Assembly (NCBI RefSeq): GCF_000429645.1
Contig: NZ_KE386936.1
Location: 1-41,156 of the forward strand
DNA length: 41,156 bases
Origin: Niveispirillum irakense DSM 11586
Lineage (GTDB): Bacteria > Pseudomonadota > Alphaproteobacteria > Azospirillales > Azospirillaceae
Direction: 5' to 3'
A program made the translations under genes and the position numbers. Of this stretch, positions 8,847-17,713 are shown piece after piece. Below the pieces are notes generated by a model. It was not told the DNA's origin. It ran no database searches and saw only the letters and a list, made by a program, of their open reading frames with translations. Positions within the stretch are counted from its first letter, which is position 1. The number at the start of each line of letters is the position of its first letter.

Positions 8847-11027
8847 ATGACCGCGCCGGCCATCGCCCTTCCCCACATCGCCCGGCGGCCGGACCCGGCC
8901 ACCATGCCGCTGCCGCCGCTGCGCAACGATCTTCAGCTTCTGCCGGCCCCGCCGGCGCATGATGGGTCGCCCTGCTGGACGATCCATGATCCCGTGCGCA
9001 ACCGCTATTTCCGCATCGGCCATGCCGCGTTCGAGGTGGTGGCCCGGTGGCATCTGGGTACGCCCCAGGCCATTGCCACCGCCGTGTGCGCCGAAACCGT
9101 GCTGGACCCGGACAGCGAAGATGTGCTGGATTTTTACAAATTCCTGGCATCCAACAACCTGATCCAGACCTTCGACATCGATTACCTGCAAAAGCAGGCC
9201 GCCGCCCGCCAGACATCCTGGTGGAAATGGCTGATGCATAATTACCTGTTCTTCCGCCTGCCGCTGGTGCGTCCCGACCGGTTCCTGGATGCCACCGCCC
9301 GGTTCATGGAACCGCTCTACAGCCGGACATGGTTCATCATCGTGATCCTGTCCGCCCTGGTCGGGCTGGGGCTGGCCGTGCGGCAATGGGACAGTTTCCT
9401 GCACACCTTCATGCATTTTTTCAGCCTGGAAGGCATGGCTTTCTATGGTCTGACCCTGATCGTGACCAAGACATTGCACGAGCTGGGACACGCCTATACC
9501 GCCAAACGCTATGGGTGCCGCGTGCCCACCATGGGGGTGGCGTTCCTGGTGCTCTGGCCCGTGCTCTACACTGATACCAGTGATGCCTGGCGTCTGGTGT
9601 CGCGCCGGGCGCGGCTGGCAATTGCCGCCGCCGGGATGGGCACGGAACTGATGCTGGCCGCCCTGGCGACGCTGGCCTGGAGCTTCCTGCCCGATGGGCC
9701 GCTGCGCAGCGCCGCCTTCTTCCTGGCCACCGTCAGTTGGGTCATGACCCTGACGATCAATCTCAGCCCCTTCATGCGCTTTGACGGCTATTATCTGCTG
9801 GCCGACGCGCTGGACATGCCCAACCTGCAGGACCGGGGCTTTGCCCTGGGGCGCTGGCAGATGCGGGAATGGCTTTTCGGGCTGAAGGAGGAGCCGCCGG
9901 AACGGTTTGATCCCTGGATGCACCGGCTGCTGCTGGCCTATGCCTATGGCACCTGGGTTTACCGGCTGCTGCTGTTCATCGGTATCGCCCTGCTGGTCTA
10001 CCATTTCTTCATCAAGGTGGTGGGCATCCTGCTTTTCGCGGTGGAAATCGGATGGTTCGTGTTGCGACCCCTGGCGAATGAAATGCGGGAATGGTGGGAC
10101 CGGCGGACAGAGATGCGCGTGAACCGCAACCTGATCGCCACCGGCGCAGGGCTGACCCTGCTGCTGATCCTGGCGCTGGTGCCGCTGACCGGTACGGTGT
10201 CGGTGCCGGCCATCTGGCGGGTGGCCGATTTCACCAACCTTTATGCCCCGGTGCCCGCCCGCATCGTGGAGGTGGGGGTAAAGCCCGGCCAGACAGTGGC
10301 AAAGGGCGACCTGCTGTTACGCCTGCAATCACCGGAACTGGAAAACCGGCTGCAGCAGGCCGATCTGCGCATCGCCCTGGTCCAGGCACAGATCGACCGG
10401 CTGACGGCAGCGCGGGAGTCGCTGGACCGGGTACGGGTGATGGAAGAGGATCTGGCCGCCGGCCTGGCCGAACGGCGGGGCATGCTGGAAAGCATGGCGC
10501 AGTTGGAGGTCCGGGCCCCCTTTGACGGAACCGTGGTGGATATGAGCGATGCGCTGCGCCCCGGCCGCTGGGTAGGCCCCACCCTGGCCCTGGCGCAGAT
10601 TGTCGGCACCGGCGGCGGGGAACTGGTCGGCTATGTCGCGGAACGGGACCTGGAACGGCTGCAACCCGGCGCCGCAGCGCTTTTCCACCCTGATGACCCG
10701 CTGGGCCGCCGGATTGCCGCCACCGTCACCGCCCTGGACCGGGTCAGCGCCGGCAGCCTGGATATCCCGGCGCTGGCATCCCAGCATGGCGGCCCCATCG
10801 CCGTGGATACACAGACCACACAGCCCGCAGCAAGCAGTCCGCAGCGGGGCGGCTTGACGCCGGTAGAAGCCGTCTATCGGGTGACCCTGCGCCCGACCGC
10901 GCCGCTGTTGCCCGGCCCCGCCCACCAGATACGGGGTGTGGCACGGGTGGAAGGGGAAGGGCGCAGCCTGTTGGGCCGGTTCTGGCGCAATGCCGCCTCC
11001 GTCCTGATCCGCGAGACCGGGTTTTAG
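8847..11027 (+). CDS. M50-type zinc metalloprotease fused to a HlyD adaptor
   Basis: A 726-residue fusion. Residues ~20-110 look like a PqqD-like winged-helix/peptide-binding domain (YFRIGHAAFEVVARW). Residues ~160-460 are a polytopic M50/site-2-protease-like domain with the zinc motif HELGH at 211-215 and the second motif NLSPFMRFDG at 305-314, so both metal-binding elements are intact. Residues ~480-620 form a HlyD-type lipoyl/hairpin domain (YAPVPARIVEVGVKPGQTV ... LEVRAPFDGTVVDM). The family resembles proteins annotated as putative peptide zinc metalloproteases (YydH-like). It starts 4 bp after the preceding gene with AAGG upstream and is the last gene of the cluster. It may replace an ABC transporter as the inner-membrane element, or process the substrate; both are inference. 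Confidence 0.82.
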   Translation: MTAPAIALPHIARRPDPATMPLPPLRNDLQLLPAPPAHDGSPCWTIHDPVRNRYFRIGHAAFEVVARWHLGTPQAIATAVCAETVLDPDSEDVLDFYKFLASNNLIQTFDIDYLQKQAAARQTSWWKWLMHNYLFFRLPLVRPDRFLDATARFMEPLYSRTWFIIVILSALVGLGLAVRQWDSFLHTFMHFFSLEGMAFYGLTLIVTKTLHELGHAYTAKRYGCRVPTMGVAFLVLWPVLYTDTSDAWRLVSRRARLAIAAAGMGTELMLAALATLAWSFLPDGPLRSAAFFLATVSWVMTLTINLSPFMRFDGYYLLADALDMPNLQDRGFALGRWQMREWLFGLKEEPPERFDPWMHRLLLAYAYGTWVYRLLLFIGIALLVYHFFIKVVGILLFAVEIGWFVLRPLANEMREWWDRRTEMRVNRNLIATGAGLTLLLILALVPLTGTVSVPAIWRVADFTNLYAPVPARIVEVGVKPGQTVAKGDLLLRLQSPELENRLQQADLRIALVQAQIDRLTAARESLDRVRVMEEDLAAGLAERRGMLESMAQLEVRAPFDGTVVDMSDALRPGRWVGPTLALAQIVGTGGGELVGYVAERDLERLQPGAAALFHPDDPLGRRIAATVTALDRVSAGSLDIPALASQHGGPIAVDTQTTQPAASSPQRGGLTPVEAVYRVTLRPTAPLLPGPAHQIRGVARVEGEGRSLLGRFWRNAASVLIRETGF

Positions 11028-11066
11028 AGCCGGGTGCGTTTAACCGGAAACGCACCCGGCTTTAAG
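11028..11066 (+). terminator. Rho-independent terminator of the export cluster
   Basis: Perfect 14-bp stem AGCCGGGTGCGTTT (11028-11041) / AAACGCACCCGGCT (11048-11061) with a 6-nt loop, followed by a short T-rich run. It begins at the base after the TAG stop of the M50-HlyD gene. As a palindrome it may also act on the opposite strand for the convergent oxygenase gene. Confidence 0.85.
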
Positions 11067-11109
11067 TCCTTGGTCAGCGAGCGGATTCACGCTCCAAAGA
11101 GGTTCCGCT

Positions 11110-11838
11110 CTAGGAATCCCGGTTCCGCCGTGACGGGGGCCGGGTTTCCACAACGGCGAAGAAAATCAGCAGCCGCCGCTCACAAGGCCCGGTCACGGGT
11201 TCCACCCCATGGAAAGACCGGTCGGAGGGTGCGTAGACCAGCAGATGATTGGGTTGATACGGGGCATGGGAAACCAGATCAAAATCCGCCCGTGGATAGC
11301 GATCAAAGCCCCGGCCCCGGAATTCCGGATCGCGGGGACGGTAAAGCGCCGTGCCTAAAGGCGGGGCTGCCGGATCGGGCACCCAATCAGGCGGCGGCAT
11401 ATAAAGCAGCATGGAAAACAGCGTCGCCTCAATATCTGTATGAGGCAACATCGCATGACCGGTATGGTCCTGGATGATGCGCGCATTCAACTGCGGCGGC
11501 GCATCCACCCAGCCGCGTTTTGCCGCGACCTGGGGGAAACGATCCGCCATCAGGTCGATAATATCAGGATTGAACAGGCAGTTGCGTACATCCCGCCAGA
11601 CCGCAGCCCGCTCCGGATCGCACTGGCGCAACCAGCGTTCCGTCAGGGGCGCCTGATAGCGGGCAGGCAGATCATCGGGCTGAAGAATGCCAAAGTCATC
11701 ATGGTCCGGCCATTGCGCGCAGGCACTGGCATAAAGATCCGCCGGCAGGAAATCATTCACAATGATATGGGGAAACGGCTCCAGCACCATCGGTACGTCT
11801 TGCAGCCGGCGAAAGGAGTGGGCTCGATGGGCTGACAT
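11110..11838 (-). CDS. 2-oxoglutarate/Fe(II)-dependent oxygenase-like protein
   Basis: A 242-residue double-stranded beta-helix oxygenase of unknown substrate. The facial-triad pattern is visible: H133-x-D135 in MLPHTDIEATL and a distal H210 in DRSFHGVEPV, followed by R221/R222 in the position that binds the 2OG carboxylate. The N-terminal FPHIIVNDFLP segment is usual in this group. The start is supported by GAGGAAG 9-10 nt upstream. It is a single gene, convergent with the export cluster and separated from the rep gene by a hairpin, so its pathway cannot be read from neighbours. Confidence 0.78.
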   Translation of the reverse strand: MSAHRAHSFRRLQDVPMVLEPFPHIIVNDFLPADLYASACAQWPDHDDFGILQPDDLPARYQAPLTERWLRQCDPERAAVWRDVRNCLFNPDIIDLMADRFPQVAAKRGWVDAPPQLNARIIQDHTGHAMLPHTDIEATLFSMLLYMPPPDWVPDPAAPPLGTALYRPRDPEFRGRGFDRYPRADFDLVSHAPYQPNHLLVYAPSDRSFHGVEPVTGPCERRLLIFFAVVETRPPSRRNRDS

Positions 11839-11950
11839 GGTTTCTTCTTCCTCGAGCGATGGCGCCCTCCCCCATCGCGGACAGTGACGAGGAGGATAAG
11901 TTTGCCTTGGCGTCTGTCCTTAAAACCATCGTGCTTAGCGAAACTTATAA

Positions 11951-11992
11951 CCGCAGCCTTTAATCTCGACCGTTCGGGATTAAAGGCTGCGG
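11951..11992 (-). terminator. Long hairpin downstream of the rep gene
   Basis: Perfect 15-bp inverted repeat CCGCAGCCTTTAATC (11951-11965) / GATTAAAGGCTGCGG (11978-11992) with a 12-nt loop. On the minus strand it lies 20 bp after the rep stop and is followed by TTATAAGTTT, so termination of rep is the likeliest role. The run of T is imperfect, so an operator role for the neighbouring oxygenase gene is not excluded. Confidence 0.6.
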
Positions 11993-12011
11993 CGGCATGG
12001 GCTGCCGCCTG

Positions 12012-13070
12012 TCACTCCTTGGCCGTACCCAGCGCACCGCGCACGCGCAGATGTTCGGCATCCACGATCACCTCAGCCAAAGCCGGCACCCATTTGCGCA
12101 GATTATCCTTGGCCGTGGCAGCCGGTGGCAGGGTCATGCCCAGCTCCTCTGCCCGCTTTGCCCATTCCATGCGCTTGGCCACCTCCGCCCCTTCCAGGAA
12201 GCGCAGGGCAGCATCGGCCTTGGCGGCAAACAGCCCCTCCTCCTTCGCGGCAGCCCGCTCCCCCCGGCGCTGCGCCTTGGGTTTGGCGATCTCCCGCACT
12301 GCCTGTTCCGCCTCCTGCTTGGATTTGCGCTGGATGCGGAAGACGCAGCCGACCACCCGGCCCCCGCCCCGCCCGCCGCCCTGGCGGATTTCATGCAGGG
12401 TGGCCTCAAATTCCCCCAGCCGCGCAATTTCCGACAAGGCGGGATCGAGCGCATATTTGCGCAGATCCTTCCAGTCCTTAAGCTTGTCCACACAGCCCAG
12501 GATGGCGCGCAGTTCCTCCACCTTGGTTTGCCAGTAGGGTTCGGCCGCATTGCGGTCGGCATAGCGCTTCAGGACCTCATACAGGGTCAGCGCATATTTG
12601 CTTTCAAACTCATAAATGATCCGCAGCGAAAGGTAGGAGTAAAGCGCCGGCTCTTTCAGCCGCTCAGACACCCAGCTATGGAAGGTGTAGGTCAAGACCC
12701 CGCCTTCAATCCGGCAGGGGCCCAGCAACTGCGCGCTCTCCCAGCCCGGCGTGCCGTCGGAGCGCAGATAGTTGAACTGGCACAGCACCTTCTGCAGGGT
12801 TTCAATACTGGCCTTCAGACGGGTATTATTGACATCGGCGGTGCCGTCGCGCACCTCCGCTGCGAACCGGCGGATGGAGGCCAGCTCAATCGCATGGCTT
12901 TCCACCTTGCCCAAACTCTCATAGGCATGAGCCAGCAAATGGTTGAACAGCCGGCGGTCAGCCAGCGTCAGATCAGCATCGGCCTTGATCTCCACCGCAC
13001 CCGTGGCTTTCACCAGGGTGAGCGGGGTTTTGCGGGCCGTGGCGGCACTGGTGGGGAGTTTGGGCGCCAT
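12012..13070 (-). CDS. Replication initiator protein, Rep_3 (RepA/RepB-like) family
   Basis: A 352-residue plasmid-type initiator that would bind the adjacent iterons and open the origin. The two winged-helix halves of the family are recognisable: the first begins LTLVKATGAVEIKADADLTL and continues through ADRRLFNHLLAHAYE; the second contains YSYLSLRIIYEFESKYALTL, YEVLKRYAD, then VEELRAILGCVDKLKDW and a C-terminal basic segment. The start is taken as ATG 13070 (MAPKLPTS); there is no good Shine-Dalgarno, and the frame stays open through the iteron region to ~13922 with no plausible coding content. The nearest iterons lie 57-141 bp upstream in the opposite orientation to the main set, a usual arrangement for autorepression by Rep dimers. 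Confidence 0.85.
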   Translation of the reverse strand: MAPKLPTSAATARKTPLTLVKATGAVEIKADADLTLADRRLFNHLLAHAYESLGKVESHAIELASIRRFAAEVRDGTADVNNTRLKASIETLQKVLCQFNYLRSDGTPGWESAQLLGPCRIEGGVLTYTFHSWVSERLKEPALYSYLSLRIIYEFESKYALTLYEVLKRYADRNAAEPYWQTKVEELRAILGCVDKLKDWKDLRKYALDPALSEIARLGEFEATLHEIRQGGGRGGGRVVGCVFRIQRKSKQEAEQAVREIAKPKAQRRGERAAAKEEGLFAAKADAALRFLEGAEVAKRMEWAKRAEELGMTLPPAATAKDNLRKWVPALAEVIVDAEHLRVRGALGTAKE

Positions 13071-13126
13071 GGGAGAATTGTAGGTCGGAGCCGGGGGGTA
13101 GGCAACTCCGAATGAAACCCGCCTCC

Positions 13127-13211
13127 CCTGGCCAAAACTCCGGTTCGGGTCTGGCGAAACCTCCCCTTCCCCCCTGGCAAAACCTCCGGAAAGGGCTGGC
13201 GAAACCTCCCG
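13127..13211 (-). repeat. Four iterons, inverted set next to rep
   Basis: Copies at 13127-13143, 13151-13164, 13173-13189 and 13196-13211 share CTGGC(G/A/C)AAA(C/A)CTCC, spaced about 22-24 bp apart (two helical turns). They are the reverse complement of the forward iterons further upstream and lie in the rep promoter region, so they are a candidate operator. Confidence 0.85.
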
Positions 13212-13310
13212 ATGATGCTGGCCAAGCCTTTGAGCTGATTGATGGATTCCGGCCCTAGGAATCATATAAGGAATCTTAGGAATCTCAGGAAAGGGCGGTA
13301 AATCAATGGT

Positions 13311-13708
13311 TTCGGAGATTTTGCCAGGGTTGAGCGGGCATAATTTTGCTGGTGTCCGCGGCCTGCATTCGGAGATTTTGCCAGGGTTTTCAGGCGAAAT
13401 CAGGTCTGTATGGGGCAAAACCCCACCCCGCCGCCGCCCGGTCGACACGAATCGGAACAGGCTATAGTCTCGCCATTCGGAGATTTTGCCAGGATTAAGC
13501 CGTTTGGTGGGGGTAAAACTGCCCTCCTCCCGCTCATTGACGGTCAGCGCAGCTTTCAGGAGCGGAATCTCTTTCGGAGTTTTGGCCAGCCCTCGAAAAA
13601 ACCCATATTTTTCAATTGTTTCCACCCGCCCGATTCGGAGTTTCGGACAGGGGTTTTCATATTCGGAGATTTTGCCAGGGGAAGGGTTATCGGAGTTTTC
13701 GCCAGGGG
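13311..13708 (+). repeat. Seven iterons, main set of the replication origin
   Basis: Copies at 13311-13330, 13367-13388, 13475-13493, 13572-13589, 13633-13651, 13661-13680 and 13688-13708 share TCGGAG(A)TTTTGCCAGG; the 4th, 5th and 7th are variants (GGAGTTTTGGCCAG, GGAGTTTCGGACAGG, GGAGTTTTCGCCAGG). All point the same way. An AT-rich stretch at about 13595-13622 among them could be the unwinding element. This is direct repeat evidence; function follows from adjacency to the Rep_3 gene. Confidence 0.88.
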
Positions 13709-13939
13709 GCGACTCCGGCTTTGCGCAACAATACGCAACAGATTTCATCAGGTGTTGCGCAGGGTTTGGGATTGTTGCCATCATCGCCTCACCATTAAAG
13801 GAATTTGATCCTATATCAGGGCGGCTATCAAGGCAAGAGGGGCGGGCGGTACAGGAAAGTAAGGGGGGCCAACCAGCGCGCCGGCATGGGCCGCCGATGT
13901 CCGTAAAATTCTGACAGGACATATTTACGGAGATTGGTT

Positions 13940-16405
13940 TTAAGGCGTGATGATCATGGTGGCGCCGCCTCCGATGATCTGCACCTCTCCCGACAGGGTC
14001 AGCATCCGGCTATCATTTTGGCCTGCCCGGAACCGGACGGTCACGCGCAGGGTGATCGCATCCGGTCCCGGCTGCGCCTCCAGCAGGATATCCATCTCCG
14101 GCGATTTAGCATCCAGGCCATAGGCACTTTCCCGCATGGACCGCAGCCCCAGCACGACGGGAAGGCCGGCCCTGCTCCCGAATGCCAGTTCATAGCTGTG
14201 GCAGGCGATGGGGCCGGCGCTGTTTTCCTTGGGCGTTGCGGTCAAATCAATCCTGGCGATCCCGGCCGCGCCGGTGGCCGGGACGGGGATTTGGAACATT
14301 TCCGCAGCCATGCCCGGTTCAACCTCCAGCCGGCGGCTTGCCCGGCCGGAGGTCGGGTCTTCTGCCGGATCGGCCATCCGCAGGTCGGTTTCATCAATGA
14401 TTTCCACACCGATCAGATCAAGCGCCCCGCCGCTGGCCCCGACCAGCACTGCGTTGACCCCGCTGCCAGCGCTGGACCAGGATGCGGGCGCCTGGAACAG
14501 ATAGGTCAGCACCGTGATTGCCGAACCAACCGAGCGATCCCCCAGCCCGACGCGCGCGCTGTGAGAGACGGCAGCAAGGGAAACCTGCGCCGTTTGCCCC
14601 TGCGCCCGGCATTTCACCAGCATCCGGTACCGGCGCGCGGCATCGCGGGGCAATCCGCGGGCGGGGAGCCTGACGCTGTCGCCTGCGGGGATATTGTAGG
14701 CATACCAAGCCTGTCCATTGACGACGATCCGGTGAAAGATGATCCGGCTGGCATGGTCCACACCGGTAATGCTGTTGCGGGGTGTCAGCCACCAGCGGGC
14801 AACCGCACCTTCATCATAAGATGCAGTCACGGGCGCGCGGGCATTATCATCATGCCCCTCCGTTGCCCCCACCGCATGCACCAGCGGATGATGCGGGTCC
14901 GGCAGCAACAGGGGCGACACGCCGGAGAACACGGCCCGGCGCTGTAACTCCTTGCCCTGGTCGCCGTGCCGGTTGCCGATGACCATCGCGTGGATATCGC
15001 CATAGGAACCGGGTACGGCCAGACAATTGGAAACCGCCATCTCGCCCCCCGCAACCCAGACAAGCCAGGGGCAATCATGGGCGGCGCCGGGGCTGATACC
15101 GTCAAGGGTGACCTCGCGCCCCGTATTCAGGATGCCATAACCATGGATGCGGACAGCCCTGGCCTCTGGTGATGACCAGGTGAAACGGAACAGATCGGCG
15201 GTTATCACGGTCACCGTACGGCCATCCACAGCCTGAACCAGCACATGGTCGGTATGGTTGCCATCCGTCAGCTCCAGCACGCTGAGCCCGGCGAACAGAA
15301 CGCCTTCCATGGACTGGCTGAAGGTGAGGATGCCGCTATCCGCTTTTACCGCGACGGTCCCGGGCAGCGGCAAGCGCCCTTCACCGAAGGGCGCGCCATT
15401 ATTCATCTCCAGCCGTATGGCGGTAATGCGGGCCGCCATGGCGCCGCTTACCTGGATGGCGGCCAGGGCCCAGCCCTCACACTGGAACCCGTCCACCCGC
15501 GCCTGCACGGTGAAGCTTCCCGCCCCTTCCAGCCGAAGCGGCAGGTTCGCCCCCTGGGAGCGCACCCGGCTGATGGTGGGGACATCGCAGGCAAAACAGT
15601 CAATCTGGATATCGCCGCCATAAAAGCTGCAATCCTCCACCACGGCCTCGAACGCCTTTGTCAGGGAGAGCAGAACCTGACCCGACCTTTCCAGCCGTCC
15701 CGCCTGCGTACTCTCACCCGTCGCGCGGGCGCCGATGAAGGCGCATCCTCTTATCACCGGGCGGAAAATGTAGGCTTGCCCGGCCCCGTCCACCATCTGC
15801 GTGTCGAGTGACCGCCGCCCGATTTCGATCCCGTTCGCCCGACCGGCATCAAGGGCGATATCCTCCAGCAGGAAAGGGCCGATGGCCGCCCCATTGGCCT
15901 TTTCCCGGTGGATGGAGATCATGGCCATCGACGGGTCGGCGGGACGGTAAAGCAGGCGCACGGCGTGATAGCCGGGCCCCGCCAGACCCATGGCGTTGGT
16001 TCCCCGCTCGTCACGGGCTCCCCGCAGGGAGAAGGAGGATACGGACAGGCGCAGGGGGCGCTCGATCAGATAGATCCCCGCAGGCAGTTCCACCGGCTGC
16101 CCGCTGTTCAACGCGGCCTCCACCCGATCCGCGCAGCCTGTCCGCCCCGTAATGTCCACGGGGCCGAAATCCTGGGGCTGCAGGGGCAGGGTCTGGAGCC
16201 TGTCCATGACGGGACGTGGCAGGGTGCCGGCCCCCCGCGCACGATAGTTTCCCGCAGCAAGTCGGTCGGGCGGGGGGGCGTTGGGACCGGCACCGGGGGC
16301 TGCCGTGCCCTCTGTCAAGGCTGCCGCCGCTGGCGCTGCCACGGCGCCTTGTATGTTTCCGAACACCCAACCTAGCAGGCTGGCGATGAACCCCCGCCGA
16401 TCCAT
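13940..16405 (-). CDS. Tat-exported parallel beta-helix protein (pectate-lyase-3-like)
   Basis: An 821-residue protein with a twin-arginine signal (MDRRGFIASLLGWVFGN, then an Ala-rich cleavage region). After a ~40-residue Pro/Ala linker comes a segment typical of Pectate_lyase_3/phage-tailspike folds (GRTGCADRVEAALNSGQPV, LPAGIYLIERPL), followed by repeated beta-strand rungs (IRGCAFIGARATG, VVEDCSFYGGDIQID). The last ~250 residues look like a separate beta-sandwich. ATG 16405 is chosen because AAGAGG lies 7 nt upstream; GTG 16411 would be too close to it. The gene follows the glycosyltransferase gene by 75 bp on the same strand, suggesting a role in making, cutting or displaying a polysaccharide. 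No catalytic residues can be assigned. Confidence 0.78.
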   Translation of the reverse strand: MDRRGFIASLLGWVFGNIQGAVAAPAAAALTEGTAAPGAGPNAPPPDRLAAGNYRARGAGTLPRPVMDRLQTLPLQPQDFGPVDITGRTGCADRVEAALNSGQPVELPAGIYLIERPLRLSVSSFSLRGARDERGTNAMGLAGPGYHAVRLLYRPADPSMAMISIHREKANGAAIGPFLLEDIALDAGRANGIEIGRRSLDTQMVDGAGQAYIFRPVIRGCAFIGARATGESTQAGRLERSGQVLLSLTKAFEAVVEDCSFYGGDIQIDCFACDVPTISRVRSQGANLPLRLEGAGSFTVQARVDGFQCEGWALAAIQVSGAMAARITAIRLEMNNGAPFGEGRLPLPGTVAVKADSGILTFSQSMEGVLFAGLSVLELTDGNHTDHVLVQAVDGRTVTVITADLFRFTWSSPEARAVRIHGYGILNTGREVTLDGISPGAAHDCPWLVWVAGGEMAVSNCLAVPGSYGDIHAMVIGNRHGDQGKELQRRAVFSGVSPLLLPDPHHPLVHAVGATEGHDDNARAPVTASYDEGAVARWWLTPRNSITGVDHASRIIFHRIVVNGQAWYAYNIPAGDSVRLPARGLPRDAARRYRMLVKCRAQGQTAQVSLAAVSHSARVGLGDRSVGSAITVLTYLFQAPASWSSAGSGVNAVLVGASGGALDLIGVEIIDETDLRMADPAEDPTSGRASRRLEVEPGMAAEMFQIPVPATGAAGIARIDLTATPKENSAGPIACHSYELAFGSRAGLPVVLGLRSMRESAYGLDAKSPEMDILLEAQPGPDAITLRVTVRFRAGQNDSRMLTLSGEVQIIGGGATMIITP

Positions 16406-16480
16406 ATCCACGCCTCTTCCCTGACCTTATAAAACTAACTATGCCGCGCAGGATGGAGATGACTTCATCTCAATCCGTTT

Positions 16481-17659
16481 TCATCCCCTTTTGCCATTTT
16501 CCCCTTCTGGCACCGGGGCTTGACGGGTTTCTCCCAACCTTTGTTCCAGGGCCAGGACTTGCCGCTGGCCTTCGGCATGGGCCGCCAGGAAATGAGCGAG
16601 GGCCCGCGATGATGCGTCCCCATAGCTATCCGGATCGGCCGACCAGGCGATGATCTGCTCGACAGCGCCGTGCAGGAATTCCTCCCCAGGGGGAAAGACC
16701 CGCCCTCCCCCGCTGGCCAGCAAGGTGCCGACATAAGCATGATCATAAGCAAGGACGGGGATGGCATGAGACAATGCTTCTGGAACCACCAGAGACTGGG
16801 TTTCATGCTTGTAGCTGGTAGGAAAGATCAGGATATCGATATCCTGGAAAAAGGCGTCCTTTTGATCCGCCCAGACCGGGCCGCGCAGATCCAGGGCCGA
16901 GCCGAATTCCACCGCGGCCGCCTTGACCAGTGCGTCGGTCTGGGCGTCCAGGGTCCGTCCCGCCATGACAAGCCGCCACGGCCCGGGGGCACGCCGGTGC
17001 AAGGCGCGCAACAAATCCAGGGTGGTATCCACCCCCTTGCCGACGGCAAGATTACTCAAGAAACCAAGCGTCGGGGGCTGGCGCAGCATCCGAGGCTGTG
17101 CCGCTGTGGGCGCAACAAAGGCACTATTATCAATCACCAGAAAATGGCGGGCGTTCTCGTAGCGCCGGGCCATATCCTGGGCCATGCTATCGGCGGCGAG
17201 CAGATGCCACGCCTGCTTTCCCGAAATGGCCATCAGCATCCTGGCAAGAAAGGACGGACCACGGACATAGCGGCTGCTATGGTGATAAAGAAATAATTGA
17301 TAGGAAAGAACCCTGCCGACAAGGCTTATTCCCGCTGAAAATATAATACCAAAATCACCATTAACATGGATCAGCAGGTTTTTATTTGGTTTTGTGGCGT
17401 TTTGGACTAATTTTATGGCCGATCTCAAATGAGAATATATCCTTTTAAGGATATATAATATTCTGATTTTTGTGGGTTTAACGGTTATATCCGATATGCA
17501 GACGTCGATGTTTTTGCGATTTATCTTCGCAATCAGCCATTCTGAAACCATTGCCAGACCGGTAACCGGGGGTGTGCGTGGCCCGACAAGTATAACAAAC
17601 GATTTTTTATTATTTTCTTCTGCATTTTGATTTTTTAAATCATTGTCTCGATTGTGCAA
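16481..17659 (-). CDS. Glycosyltransferase family 4 protein, compositionally mosaic
   Basis: A 392-residue GT-B glycosyltransferase. The donor-side half is clear: PTLGFLSNLAVGKGVDTTL, LVMAGRTLD, LDLRGPV, then the E-x7-E motif ETQSLVVPEALS (E286/E294). The N-terminal half starts with a weak acceptor-domain pattern (VILVGPRTPPVTGLAMVSEW). Roughly the first 130 codons are AT-rich and full of Asn, Lys and Ile, while the rest has the high GC of the neighbours. The start is TTG 17659, with GGATGG upstream, since no ATG is available before residue 37; this is uncertain. It probably adds a sugar to a surface polysaccharide together with the downstream beta-helix protein. The sugar specificity cannot be read. 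Confidence 0.8.
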   Translation of the reverse strand: MHNRDNDLKNQNAEENNKKSFVILVGPRTPPVTGLAMVSEWLIAKINRKNIDVCISDITVKPTKIRILYILKRIYSHLRSAIKLVQNATKPNKNLLIHVNGDFGIIFSAGISLVGRVLSYQLFLYHHSSRYVRGPSFLARMLMAISGKQAWHLLAADSMAQDMARRYENARHFLVIDNSAFVAPTAAQPRMLRQPPTLGFLSNLAVGKGVDTTLDLLRALHRRAPGPWRLVMAGRTLDAQTDALVKAAAVEFGSALDLRGPVWADQKDAFFQDIDILIFPTSYKHETQSLVVPEALSHAIPVLAYDHAYVGTLLASGGGRVFPPGEEFLHGAVEQIIAWSADPDSYGDASSRALAHFLAAHAEGQRQVLALEQRLGETRQAPVPEGENGKRG

Positions 17660-17713
17660 AATATGCCATCCATATATTTATAAATGAAAATAATATTTCT
17701 ATTTTATAGAGAA

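Larger units (their letters stand above)
13071..13939. other. Non-coding replication origin region
   Basis: The 869 bp upstream of rep holds both iteron clusters. Three AGGAATC-type direct repeats lie at ~13257-13286 between the clusters. A 9-bp inverted repeat TGCGCAACA (13722-13730) / TGTTGCGCA (13753-13761) lies at the distal side. I see no convincing perfect DnaA box. The last ~180 bp before the beta-helix gene end show nothing I can name. Confidence 0.75.

Noticed and set aside
13071-13922. Extension of the rep gene through the iterons to a start near 13922
   Set aside because: The frame is open only because the iterons lack stops in it; the translated text is a repeated iteron product, and the Rep family fold begins after ATG 13070.
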